DNA from: a virus
Virus record (IMG/VR): IMGVR_UViG_3300035703_000033
Coordinates: 1 to 64,000 of that record
Length of the DNA stretch: 64,000 nt
Direction: 5' to 3' (one strand)
Positions 28,638 through 37,234 of the stretch are shown in pieces. Position 1 is the stretch's first letter; every line of letters starts with the position of its first letter. The notes beneath the pieces are model-generated. The model was given only the letters and a program-made list of their open reading frames with translations, made no database searches and was not told the origin of the DNA. A program made the position numbers and the translations under genes.

Positions 28638-28836
28638 TATCTACCAACTTTTTTAATTTATCATACAATAATAATCCAATATTATTTTTGTATTCACATG
28701 ATAAACAATATAAATATATTGTGTCGTCATGAGTTTGATTAACAGAAAGAGGGCCTTGATCTAAAGGACAATTAATCCTTTCAACAAGACCCTCTTCAGC
28801 TAAAGCTAAGTATTTTGATACATATTGTATCTTCAA
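28627..28836 (-). CDS. zinc-ribbon-like protein
   Basis: 69 residues with one Cys (CPLD) and a CLSC knuckle about 20 residues on. Possibly metal-binding. Overlaps the next gene. Confidence 0.55.
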   Translation of the reverse strand: MKIQYVSKYLALAEEGLVERINCPLDQGPLSVNQTHDDTIYLYCLSCEYKNNIGLLLYDKLKKLVDNVL

Positions 28837-28851
28837 TTACTTCTCCACCCT

Positions 28852-29433
28852 TTATTGATTAGGGAAGTCAGATAGCCATTTGCTAGCTGCCCCACTTCTC
28901 ATGGATGACCATGAGCTCCAGTCATTTCCGCCCTGGGTCATGTGGTACGTTATCTCTGCGTTAATTACAGGATCAAACAAAAGTACGTTTGATCTTAGTT
29001 CGAATTTCTCTTTACGATCAATGCCGAGATTTCCCAACATATTAATCTGAAAAATTCCATAGGAACTGTCTCCAGTTTTCCTGTTACCGTTGTAAGCCAT
29101 AGGCCTTCCATTGGACTCTGACTTAGCAACAGCCCAAGCCGTTTTAAGGGCTTTTCCTTCAAAGCCAACAGCCCAGAGTAATTCTTTTAACTCTTTGTCT
29201 GTAAGCATCTCAGAAGGCTTGTAAACAGCGTTGCTGTATCGTTCTAAGGTTTCTTTCTTCAGTTGTTTTTCATCTTTAGCAACTAGCATTTTCTCTCTAT
29301 GAGATTCGCCATTTGCTTCCAAAGCAAGAGATGTATCAGGCCCTGGCTGAACTCCAAATAAAAACAGTAATGCAACTGCTATTGATGTCCAGCTATGAGC
29401 AACATCGCTCAATCTTTGTTTTATTTTCTCCAT
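28852..29433 (-). CDS. lytic-transglycosylase-like endolysin with N-terminal membrane anchor
   Basis: 193 residues from the ATG at 29433, which is correctly spaced from AGAGGAGG. A hydrophobic segment (about 15-32) looks like a signal anchor. The catalytic region KSESNGRPMAYNGN then SYGIFQINM is the SLT/lysozyme-like core, with Glu in SES as the likely acid and the YGIFQINM substrate-binding strand. It should cleave peptidoglycan at lysis or during infection. Consensus promoter upstream. Confidence 0.8.
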   Translation of the reverse strand: MEKIKQRLSDVAHSWTSIAVALLFLFGVQPGPDTSLALEANGESHREKMLVAKDEKQLKKETLERYSNAVYKPSEMLTDKELKELLWAVGFEGKALKTAWAVAKSESNGRPMAYNGNRKTGDSSYGIFQINMLGNLGIDRKEKFELRSNVLLFDPVINAEITYHMTQGGNDWSSWSSMRSGAASKWLSDFPNQ

Positions 29434-29466
29434 AGGCATTTCCTCCTCTAGAGATAACGTTATATA

Positions 29467-29496
29467 ATAATAACATTGATACTCTAAATATGTCAA
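29467..29496 (-). promoter_or_regulatory. SigA-type leftward promoter of lysis operon
   Basis: Minus strand: TTGACA (29491-29496), 18 bp, TATTAT (29467-29472). Confidence 0.7.
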
Positions 29497-29548
29497 GTTA
29501 GTCAACTAAAAAAAATATTTTAAAAGTCTTTTTTTTATAATTTTCTTT

Positions 29549-29557
29549 TGGTAGAAT
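29549..29557 (+). promoter_or_regulatory. extended -10 promoter of RNR gene
   Basis: TGG-TAGAAT (hexamer 29552-29557) is followed by AAAGGAG (29576-29582) before the ATG at 29594. Confidence 0.6.
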
Positions 29558-29593
29558 TGTGTTCTTATTAATTTAAAGGAGAGGCGGAATTAA

Positions 29594-31528
29594 ATGTCCA
29601 GTACAATCGAAAACCCATATGAAAATTTCATTGCTCTATCTAGATATGCTAGATGGATGCCAGAAGAAAATAGAAGAGAAACTTGGAAAGAAACTGTAGA
29701 TCGTTATTTTGATTTTATGCTAAATCATCTTAACGAAAATTATAATTATATTCCAGAAAATAGTTTAGTAGAAGAAATTAAAAATTCTGTATACAATAGA
29801 AATGTAATGCCATCAATGAGAGCAGTCATGACTGCAGGACCTGCTCTTGATAGAGACCATGTTGCAGGATATAACTGTTCATTTGTTCCAGTAGATTCTC
29901 CACGTTCATTTGATGAAACCATGTACATTCTTATGTGTGGAACTGGTGTTGGGTTCTCTGTAGAATATAAGTATGTTAATAAGCTTCCTGCTGTCCCAGA
30001 ATCATTTGAAAAGTCTACAACAGTAATTGTTGTTGAAGACTCAAAGACTGGTTGGGCAAAGGCTTATCGTGAACTTCTTGCAATGCTTTGGGCTGGACAA
30101 GTTCCTTCAGTTGATGTTTCTAAGTTACGTCCAGCTGGAGCAAGACTTAAGACAATGGGTGGGCGTTCTTCTGGACCACAGCCACTAATTAATCTTTTTG
30201 ATTTTACAATTGCAAAGTTTAAAGGCGCAGCTGGTCGTCAACTAAAGCCAATTGAAGCACATGATATTATGTGTAAGATTGGAGAGGTAGTTGTAGTTGG
30301 AGGAGTTCGTCGTTCCGCAATGATCTCTCTTTCTAATATCAATGATATTGAAATGGCAGCAGCAAAGTCTGGTAACTGGTGGGAGAATAATACCCAACGT
30401 GCATTATCAAATAACTCAGTAGCATATTCTCGCAAACCAGAAATGGAGCAGTTTATTGCGGAATGGAAAAACTTATATGACTCAAAATCAGGTGAGCGTG
30501 GCATATACAATGTTGCAGCAGCTCAAAAACAAGCAGCAAGATGGGGACGTAGAGATCCTGAAATTCATTATGGAACCAACCCATGCTCAGAAATTATCCT
30601 TAGACCTTATCAGTTCTGTAATTTATCCGAAGTGGTAATTCGTGAAGAAGATACAACTACAACTGTAGCAGAAAAGGTCAGACTAGCAACTATTCTAGGA
30701 ACATGGCAATCTACTTTAACAGATTTTAAATATTTGCGTAAAATCTGGAAAGATAATACAGAAGAAGAGCGTTTATTAGGTGTCTCGTTAACTGGTCAAT
30801 TTGGAAATAAATTCTTTTCTGGCAAAGAAGACCTATCAAAGCTTTCAGATGCATTGGAACGTCTTCGTGAATATGCTCGTGAAACAAATAAGCAAGAAGC
30901 TGAAAGAATTGGAATAAATGAATCAGCAGCAATTACATGTGTAAAGCCTTCAGGAACTGTTTCACAGCTTGTAGGAGTTTCTTCTGGAATGCATGCGTGG
31001 CATTCAGACTACTACATACGCACTGTTCGTGGAGATAAAAAGGATCCACTCTCTACATTCTTAAAAGAGGTTGGAATTCCAGTAGAAGATGATTTTATGA
31101 AGCCAAACGATACATATGTATTTTCATTCCCAGTAAAAGCTCCTAAAGGCGCAATCACTAGAAATCAATTAACAGCAATTGATCATTTAAATACATGGCT
31201 TGTTTATCAGAGGGCATGGTGTGAGCATAAGCCATCAATTACTGTTTCTGTAAAAGAAGATGAATGGATGGAAGTAGGGGCGTGGGTGTACAAGCATTTC
31301 GATGAAGTATCTGGAATTTCTTTTTTGCCACACTCAGACCACTCTTATAAGCAGGCGCCATATCAAGAGGTTACAGAAGAAGAGTACTTAGATCTATTGT
31401 CTAAGATGCCATCAAATATTCGTTGGGAAGATTTATCTTTCTACGAAACTGAAGACGGGACCAGTGGAACTCAAACACTGGCCTGTACTTCTGATGGAAA
31501 TTGTGAGATTGTGGATATTTCGGCATAG
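29594..31528 (+). CDS. nrdJ: class II (adenosylcobalamin-dependent) ribonucleoside-triphosphate reductase
   Basis: 644 residues, monomeric RTPR type. Cys95 (GYNCSF) and the NPCSE block with Asn329, Cys331 and Glu333 are active-site residues; the CxxxxxC tail (Cys631/Cys637) is the redox pair that is re-reduced by thioredoxin. It makes dNTPs without oxygen or a small subunit and needs B12 from the host. The phage thioredoxin at 4376 is a likely electron donor. Reads as complete. Confidence 0.93.
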   Translation: MSSTIENPYENFIALSRYARWMPEENRRETWKETVDRYFDFMLNHLNENYNYIPENSLVEEIKNSVYNRNVMPSMRAVMTAGPALDRDHVAGYNCSFVPVDSPRSFDETMYILMCGTGVGFSVEYKYVNKLPAVPESFEKSTTVIVVEDSKTGWAKAYRELLAMLWAGQVPSVDVSKLRPAGARLKTMGGRSSGPQPLINLFDFTIAKFKGAAGRQLKPIEAHDIMCKIGEVVVVGGVRRSAMISLSNINDIEMAAAKSGNWWENNTQRALSNNSVAYSRKPEMEQFIAEWKNLYDSKSGERGIYNVAAAQKQAARWGRRDPEIHYGTNPCSEIILRPYQFCNLSEVVIREEDTTTTVAEKVRLATILGTWQSTLTDFKYLRKIWKDNTEEERLLGVSLTGQFGNKFFSGKEDLSKLSDALERLREYARETNKQEAERIGINESAAITCVKPSGTVSQLVGVSSGMHAWHSDYYIRTVRGDKKDPLSTFLKEVGIPVEDDFMKPNDTYVFSFPVKAPKGAITRNQLTAIDHLNTWLVYQRAWCEHKPSITVSVKEDEWMEVGAWVYKHFDEVSGISFLPHSDHSYKQAPYQEVTEEEYLDLLSKMPSNIRWEDLSFYETEDGTSGTQTLACTSDGNCEIVDISA

Positions 31529-31594
31529 TAGTATAATATAATTTAGGGGAAACCCTAATTCCTGGGCAAAGTGCCCAGAAACAGGAGGATCTTA

Positions 31595-31822
31595 ATGAAT
31601 CAAGATCTAAATAACGATGGAAAGGTAACAATGCAAGAGAAAATTCTAGCAGCGTTAGCAAGCTATGGTCGTCACTTTTTAGGTGCCGCTATTGCTTTGT
31701 ACATGACTGGTAACACTGACCCAGGAGATTTAATTAAGGGTGGAATTGCAGCAGTATTGCCAGTAATTTTAAAGGCTCTTAATACAAATGAGCCAGCATT
31801 TGGGTTTACCAAGAAGCAGTAA
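31595..31822 (+). CDS. EF-hand-like, holin-type membrane protein
   Basis: 75 residues from the ATG at 31595, with AGGAGG site. Residues about 4-16 (DLNNDGKVTMQEK) read as a calcium-binding EF-hand/dockerin loop, followed by an amphipathic helix and one or two hydrophobic segments. Size and topology fit a holin. Calcium gating would be unusual and is inference. Lies far from the endolysin operon. Confidence 0.6.
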   Translation: MNQDLNNDGKVTMQEKILAALASYGRHFLGAAIALYMTGNTDPGDLIKGGIAAVLPVILKALNTNEPAFGFTKKQ

Positions 31823-31843
31823 TTAGTTAGTCGATTAGGATAG

Positions 31844-31873
31844 CTCCTATGCTAAAATGAGCATAGGAGTTTT
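31844..31873 (+). terminator. rho-independent terminator
   Basis: Perfect 10-bp stem (31844-31853 with 31860-31869) plus TTTT. Confidence 0.75.
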
Positions 31874-31895
31874 CCTATTTAGGAGATTTTTGCAA

Positions 31896-32246
31896 ATGGC
31901 AGTACAAAAGAATTTTGAAGTAGATCAAAATGCTACTTTTACCTTTGAGGTTGATTATACCGAAGAGGATGAAGTCACGCCTATCGATCTTACTGGAGCA
32001 TCCGCTAAAATGCAGGTGCGTGATACCAAGGGCGGAAGTAAATTAGCTTTTACTCTAACATCCCCTTCTGGTGGAATTACTATTGACGAGCCAAATGGAA
32101 AATTGACTATTAAGATCACTCCTACTCAAACCAATAAAATGTTTTATCCTAAATCAGCATATGACATAATGGTAGTAGACTCAAACGGCAATAAAATAAA
32201 ATTGCTTGAGGGTTTTATGACACTGAGTAGGAGTGTGACTATTTAA
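31896..32246 (+). CDS. BppU-like baseplate/tail protein
   Basis: 116 residues from MAVQKNFE, with AGGAG site. IDLTGASAKMQVRD, a hallmark of upper-baseplate BppU N-terminal domains, is followed by beta strands. Likely a structural adaptor of the tail tip. First gene of the fibre array. Confidence 0.65.
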   Translation: MAVQKNFEVDQNATFTFEVDYTEEDEVTPIDLTGASAKMQVRDTKGGSKLAFTLTSPSGGITIDEPNGKLTIKITPTQTNKMFYPKSAYDIMVVDSNGNKIKLLEGFMTLSRSVTI

Positions 32247-32695
32247 TGGCAGATATAGTAAAAGTAATAGAGCAAAAAAATAAAGTAATTGTTTCTTCTC
32301 CAGGACCTCAAGGGCCAAGGGGTAAAACCATTCTTAGTGGAAATGGTTTACCTGCCTCAAATTTAGGTTTAGAAGGAGATTTTTATTACGATAAAGATTC
32401 TGCTGCATTTTATGGACCAAAGCTTTCAGACTTAAGTTGGTCAGATGCAACAGTAATTGAATTTGCTACAACAGAAAATGTATCTTATTCAACTTCGTGG
32501 GAGCTTTCTCAAGTTGTTGGCCCAATAAATGGTGAATACTCTATACAAATAACACATAACTTAGGATACAGTCCAAGCGTTACGATTAAGTCAAGCTCTG
32601 GAGATATTGTTGAAACTGGTATCAACTACGACTCACTTAATTCACTAACACTTGTAATGGCACAACCATTTTCTGGAACAGTATACCTATCATAA
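32246..32695 (+). CDS. tail-fibre protein with short collagen-like stretch
   Basis: 149 residues. SSPGPQGPRGK at about 17-27 is a brief Gly-X-Y segment; the C-terminal half (about 85-149) is a beta domain (THNLGYSPSVTIKSSSGD). Probably part of the adhesion tip. Confidence 0.65.
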   Translation: MADIVKVIEQKNKVIVSSPGPQGPRGKTILSGNGLPASNLGLEGDFYYDKDSAAFYGPKLSDLSWSDATVIEFATTENVSYSTSWELSQVVGPINGEYSIQITHNLGYSPSVTIKSSSGDIVETGINYDSLNSLTLVMAQPFSGTVYLS

Positions 32696-32706
32696 GGAGA
32701 TAAAAA

Positions 32707-33774
32707 ATGGCAAGAAAATTTTTGGTAAGCGTCGACCTAAATAAAAATGAACTTCTCAATGCCAGAATTCAGAATTTAGGTAGTGCCCCATCCAGCCCAG
32801 TAACTGGTCAAATTTATTACAATACTGGAGATAATACACTTTACTTCTGGAATGGATCAGACTGGATTCCAACATCTGGTTCTCAAGAAGTAATTCAAGA
32901 TTTAATAGGCTCTTCTATAGAGGGTGGAACTGGGTTAACAAAAACCTATAATGATTCCACTGGAGTAACAACTTTAGATTTAGACAATACTGCAGTAACC
33001 CCAGGAAGTTATGGATCTTCAAATGCAATTCCAACATTTACCGTTGACGCACAGGGTAGATTAACTTCTGCAGGAGAGACAGATCTTCCAGATCCAGTAA
33101 TAACACTCTCTGGAGATGTAACTGGTTCTGCTACGATGACAGATCTTGGCGATGTTACTATAACAACTACCATACAGCCAAATTCTGTTGCGCTAGGTAC
33201 AGATACTACAGGAAATTACATTGCAACAATTTCTGGAACAGCAAATGAAATTGTTGTAAGCGGTTCTGGCTCTGAATCAGCTGCAGTTACAATTGGACTT
33301 CCAGATGACGTAGAGATAGCTGGCAATTTAACTGTAAATGGAAATTTAGATGTAGCAGGCTCAATTAATTCAGTAAATACAACAGAAGTCAATATACTTG
33401 ATAATAAGGTTGTATTGAATTCAAATGTAACTGGAGCTCCATCAGCTAATGCTGGATTAAAAGTAGAACGTGGAACATCTTCTGATGTTGAGTTATTATG
33501 GAATGAGACAGCAGATCAGTGGCAATTAACAAATGATGGAACCAACTATCATGAGGTTACTAGAAAGTATAAGCAAACACTTTCTACTTCTGCAACATCT
33601 TATACTGTCACACATAATTTAAATACTCAAGATGTTGTGGTTCAAATTTATGAAGTTGCTTCACCTTATCAGCAGGTATTTACAGATGTTGAGCATACAA
33701 GTGCAAATGTTGTAACAATCAAGTTTGCCGCAGCACCAACAGCTGGAGAATATAGAGTAGTAGTAATAGGATAA
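32707..33774 (+). CDS. tail-fibre/receptor-binding-type protein
   Basis: 355 residues. N-terminal LNARIQNLGSAPSSPVTGQIYYNTGDNT followed by GSGSES and repeated beta-sheet segments, ending with a VTHNLNTQDVVVQIYE domain that resembles the end of the previous protein. AGGAG-type site present. Typical of phage tail-fibre arrays. Confidence 0.65.
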   Translation: MARKFLVSVDLNKNELLNARIQNLGSAPSSPVTGQIYYNTGDNTLYFWNGSDWIPTSGSQEVIQDLIGSSIEGGTGLTKTYNDSTGVTTLDLDNTAVTPGSYGSSNAIPTFTVDAQGRLTSAGETDLPDPVITLSGDVTGSATMTDLGDVTITTTIQPNSVALGTDTTGNYIATISGTANEIVVSGSGSESAAVTIGLPDDVEIAGNLTVNGNLDVAGSINSVNTTEVNILDNKVVLNSNVTGAPSANAGLKVERGTSSDVELLWNETADQWQLTNDGTNYHEVTRKYKQTLSTSATSYTVTHNLNTQDVVVQIYEVASPYQQVFTDVEHTSANVVTIKFAAAPTAGEYRVVVIG

Positions 33775-33781
33775 AATAATA

Positions 33782-34156
33782 ATGGCCAAGTTTAAATCAT
33801 TATTAAATTTAGTAACACTCCAAGCAGATCCAAATTCTGGTTCTGCTGGAGATGTTTACTTTAATACTGTATCAAAAAATTTAAAGATACATAATGGTTT
33901 ATCTTGGGTTGACTTAACACCAGGTTCTTCCGATCCAGCTCCTTTTTATATGCATACACATACTTATGATGGAGATGTTCATACCATTACAATTGATAAC
34001 ATGGTAACTTTTGATGATGACATTAACAATATTGCATCAACAGAAGAACAAATTCCTGCTATAATTGGATTTGACGGCGGAAGTCCAAATTCAATATATG
34101 ACAATGTATCTTATAAAGAACTAACATTGTTAGACGGAGGCGAAATTGGCAACTAA
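33782..34156 (+). CDS. tail-fibre-type protein
   Basis: 124 residues with a GSAGDVYFNT opening shared with its neighbours and an acidic C-terminus. It overlaps the next start. Confidence 0.6.
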   Translation: MAKFKSLLNLVTLQADPNSGSAGDVYFNTVSKNLKIHNGLSWVDLTPGSSDPAPFYMHTHTYDGDVHTITIDNMVTFDDDINNIASTEEQIPAIIGFDGGSPNSIYDNVSYKELTLLDGGEIGN

Positions 34157-35240
34157 TTTCCCAGAAGAATTAGACAATTTATCTAATCCATCATCTACAG
34201 ATTCAATGCAGGGACATGCAGACCTTCACACAAATGTAAATGACGCTTTAGAGGCATTACAAACAAAAGTAGGTATAGACGGTTCAACAGACGCAACCTC
34301 TCTAGATTATAGAGTAACAGCGCTTGAGGTTGCTCCTCCAAGCACAGAAGCAAAGCTAATATATGAAACAGTAAGTAACAATACTGGTAGCGAAATAGCT
34401 AAAGGTAAAGCTGTTTACGTTAGCGGAGCAGTTGGCGCATCTGGTAAATTAAGAGTATCATTAGCATCTAATGCAGCAGAATCAACATCAACAAAAACTT
34501 TTGGAATAACTAGAGCTGCAATTGCAAATGGCTCTGAAGGAGAAGTTGTTTCAGAAGGATTGCTTCAAGGTATTAATACTGTTGGAGCAAATGACGGTGA
34601 TCCAGTCTGGCTTGGAACAGGCGGAAGCCTATTATTTGGTTTAGCAAATAAGCCATCAGCTCCATCGCACCTAGTATTTCTTGGTATAGTAATTAGAGGC
34701 GGTCAATCAAACACTGGCTCTATGTTTGTAAAAGTTCAAAATGGTTTTGAGCTAGAAGAACTTCATAATATACAATTAACAAACGTTCAAGACGGAGATG
34801 TATTAAAATATGATTCGTCATTGGGCTTATGGATAAACTCAAATGAGTTTGCAACAACATCTTATGTAGATGATGCAATATCTACTATTGGAAACTCAGT
34901 AGATTCAGTCACTACATTACTTGGTTTAGAGGGTAATAATGACCTGGTGATTTCTGGAATAGAAAATCAAACCCAAGTAGATCAGTTTGCTATATCAGAT
35001 TATAGAACAGTTAAATATCATCTACAGATATCAAGGGGAACAGATTTTTATGTTTCTGACTTTTTGTTGTTAGCAGATGGTACCAATATAAATGTAGTAG
35101 AATCAAATGTAATATCAAACACTTCAAATGCTCTTGCAAATATTAGTTTTGAAGAAAATTCAGGTATAATTAGTCTATATGTGACACCTACTGGATCTGC
35201 TGTAACAGCAAGATTTGTTAGAACGTCATTAAAGGCTTAA
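34146..35240 (+). CDS. tail-fibre-type protein
   Basis: 364 residues, TTG start. The region from about 275 (YRTVKYHLQISRGTDFYVSD) is paralogous to the C-terminal domain of the next protein, indicating a shared trimer-tip or receptor domain. The middle contains beta domains. Confidence 0.65.
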   Translation: MATNFPEELDNLSNPSSTDSMQGHADLHTNVNDALEALQTKVGIDGSTDATSLDYRVTALEVAPPSTEAKLIYETVSNNTGSEIAKGKAVYVSGAVGASGKLRVSLASNAAESTSTKTFGITRAAIANGSEGEVVSEGLLQGINTVGANDGDPVWLGTGGSLLFGLANKPSAPSHLVFLGIVIRGGQSNTGSMFVKVQNGFELEELHNIQLTNVQDGDVLKYDSSLGLWINSNEFATTSYVDDAISTIGNSVDSVTTLLGLEGNNDLVISGIENQTQVDQFAISDYRTVKYHLQISRGTDFYVSDFLLLADGTNINVVESNVISNTSNALANISFEENSGIISLYVTPTGSAVTARFVRTSLKA

Positions 35241-35255
35241 TAAGGGGGTTGCAAT

Positions 35256-36800
35256 ATGGCAACAGTAAACAAAAACTTTAGAATTAAAAATGGTTTGGTT
35301 GTTGAGGGATCAACAGCTACCGTAAACGGCGAGGATATCTTAACCAGATCCCAAGCCGATCAATCTTATATAGTCAATTTAATTGGCGGTACAGCAACTT
35401 CACAAAATACACCAGATACTGTTGTTAAAAGAGACGGATCTGGCAACTTTGCTGCAGGAACAATTACAGCAAACCTTACAGGTGATGTAACTGGTACAGT
35501 TTCAAGCATTTCTAACCACGATTCAGATGATTTATCAGAAGGTTCTTTAAACCTATATTTCACAGATGCTCGTGCAAGAGCTGCTCTATCAAGCGGAACA
35601 GGTATAGATTATAACTCATCAACAGGTGTAATAGCTGTTGATAACACAATTGCGACAAAGACATACGCAGATAATGCAGCAGAGTCAGCAGTAAATGCTC
35701 TCGATACAGATGATATCGAAGAGGGAGCATCTAATTTATACTTTACAAATCAGAGAGCGCTTGATGCAACAGCGGCTGCTTATGACGCAGCAGGTTCTGC
35801 TTCAACAGCACAGACTGCAGCACAAGGCTATACAGATTCTCAGCTAGAAGATTATACAACAACAGCACAGCTAGATACAGTTATTGATAATCTAGGATAT
35901 TTAAAGTCAGCAGACCTTACAGGATATGCAACAGAAGGATATGCCGATGGCGCAGCATCTAATGCACAATCAGCAGCAGAAGCAAATGCATCTACATATA
36001 CAGATAATGCCATAAATGCTTTAGATACAGACGATATTGAAGAGGGTACAGTAAATAAGTACTACACAGACACTAGAGTTTTATCATGGCTTTCTGATAA
36101 AGGTGGAACTGGAATTGATATTGACTCTGTAAGTGGTCAAATATCTATAGATAATACAGTTGCAACAACATCTTATGTCGATACAGCAATTAATAATCTT
36201 GTTGATGGAGCTCCAGGACTCCTAGATACTCTAAATGAGATTGCAGCAGCAATTAATGATGATGCAAATTACTTTACAACAGTAACAAATGCAATTAATG
36301 CTAAGCAGAACAACTTAACAGCTGGCGCAAATATTGATATCACAAACGATACAATATCTGTAACTGGTTTAGATACAGATGACGTTGCAGAAGGCACAAA
36401 CCTATATTTCACAGATGCCCGTGCTCGTGATGCAGTAGATGGAACAGACCGCTCATTTACATCTGTAGCAATTAATGAAGTTTCAAAGGAAGTTGCTGCA
36501 ACTACTGGTAATATTGCAACAGCAGCAGCCACAACAGCATATTCTTGGCTAAAGACAGATTATAGAAGCGCCAAGTTTATGGTTAAAATTAAGAATGGCA
36601 CACATACAGAGGTTTCTGAAATTCTCGTAACTCTTGATACTTCTGATAATGTTTATCTAACAGAATACGGAATGTCTTCAACTAGCGGAACATCTCTTGG
36701 AACAATTTCAGCAGATGTCAGCTCAAATGATGTAAGAATCCGTGTAACACCAGCAAACAACAACTCAGAAGTTATTGTAGCTGGAACACTATTAATATAA
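35256..36800 (+). CDS. tail-fibre-type protein with Ala-rich shaft
   Basis: 514 residues. Repeats of the NLYFTDARAR/NLYFTNQRA type and Ala-rich helical stretches form a shaft; the C-terminal domain YRSAKFMVKIKNGTHTEVSE is shared with the preceding protein. AAGGGGG site before ATG. Confidence 0.7.
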   Translation: MATVNKNFRIKNGLVVEGSTATVNGEDILTRSQADQSYIVNLIGGTATSQNTPDTVVKRDGSGNFAAGTITANLTGDVTGTVSSISNHDSDDLSEGSLNLYFTDARARAALSSGTGIDYNSSTGVIAVDNTIATKTYADNAAESAVNALDTDDIEEGASNLYFTNQRALDATAAAYDAAGSASTAQTAAQGYTDSQLEDYTTTAQLDTVIDNLGYLKSADLTGYATEGYADGAASNAQSAAEANASTYTDNAINALDTDDIEEGTVNKYYTDTRVLSWLSDKGGTGIDIDSVSGQISIDNTVATTSYVDTAINNLVDGAPGLLDTLNEIAAAINDDANYFTTVTNAINAKQNNLTAGANIDITNDTISVTGLDTDDVAEGTNLYFTDARARDAVDGTDRSFTSVAINEVSKEVAATTGNIATAAATTAYSWLKTDYRSAKFMVKIKNGTHTEVSEILVTLDTSDNVYLTEYGMSSTSGTSLGTISADVSSNDVRIRVTPANNNSEVIVAGTLLI

Positions 36801-36810
36801 TTAAATAAAA

Positions 36811-36840
36811 GGCTAGGGGAGAGCCAGAAATCTCCCCAAA
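36811..36840 (+). terminator. hairpin
   Basis: GGGGAGA pairs with TCTCCCC around an eight-base loop; followed by AAAATC, so it may be a processing or attenuation hairpin rather than a classic terminator. Confidence 0.5.
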
Positions 36841-36865
36841 ATCAAATTCGGGGGATAGGGAACTC

Positions 36866-37204
36866 GTGACAACAAACAATAAAGATTTTAAAGTTAAGAA
36901 TGGCCTTGTAGTTGAGGGTAATCAAATAACACTAGGAGATACTCCAGTGGCCTTCAATACCTCCACAAGCAAATTAGAGATTTATATAAATGGCGCTTGG
37001 CAGCCAATAGCATTTACTTCAGATATTCCAGATGTACCAGAAATTACATTTATGGATATTGGATTAGCTATTGACTATAATGGTGATCCAATATATACAG
37101 TTCAGGCTAACGGTGTAGTAACCTCAGCCACAAAATTCGCAGATGGGGGAACTCCATCAACATCTTCTTTTGGTATGACCTTTGACTCAGGTTCTATCAA
37201 TTAA
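36866..37204 (+). CDS. small tail-fibre-type protein (GTG start)
   Basis: 112 residues, GTG start. Begins with the same NKDFKVKNGLVVEG opening as 35256-36800, so probably a paralogue that lost the shaft. Confidence 0.6.
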   Translation: MTTNNKDFKVKNGLVVEGNQITLGDTPVAFNTSTSKLEIYINGAWQPIAFTSDIPDVPEITFMDIGLAIDYNGDPIYTVQANGVVTSATKFADGGTPSTSSFGMTFDSGSIN

Positions 37205-37234
37205 GAAGACAAAATGATATAATAAGGAGTAATT

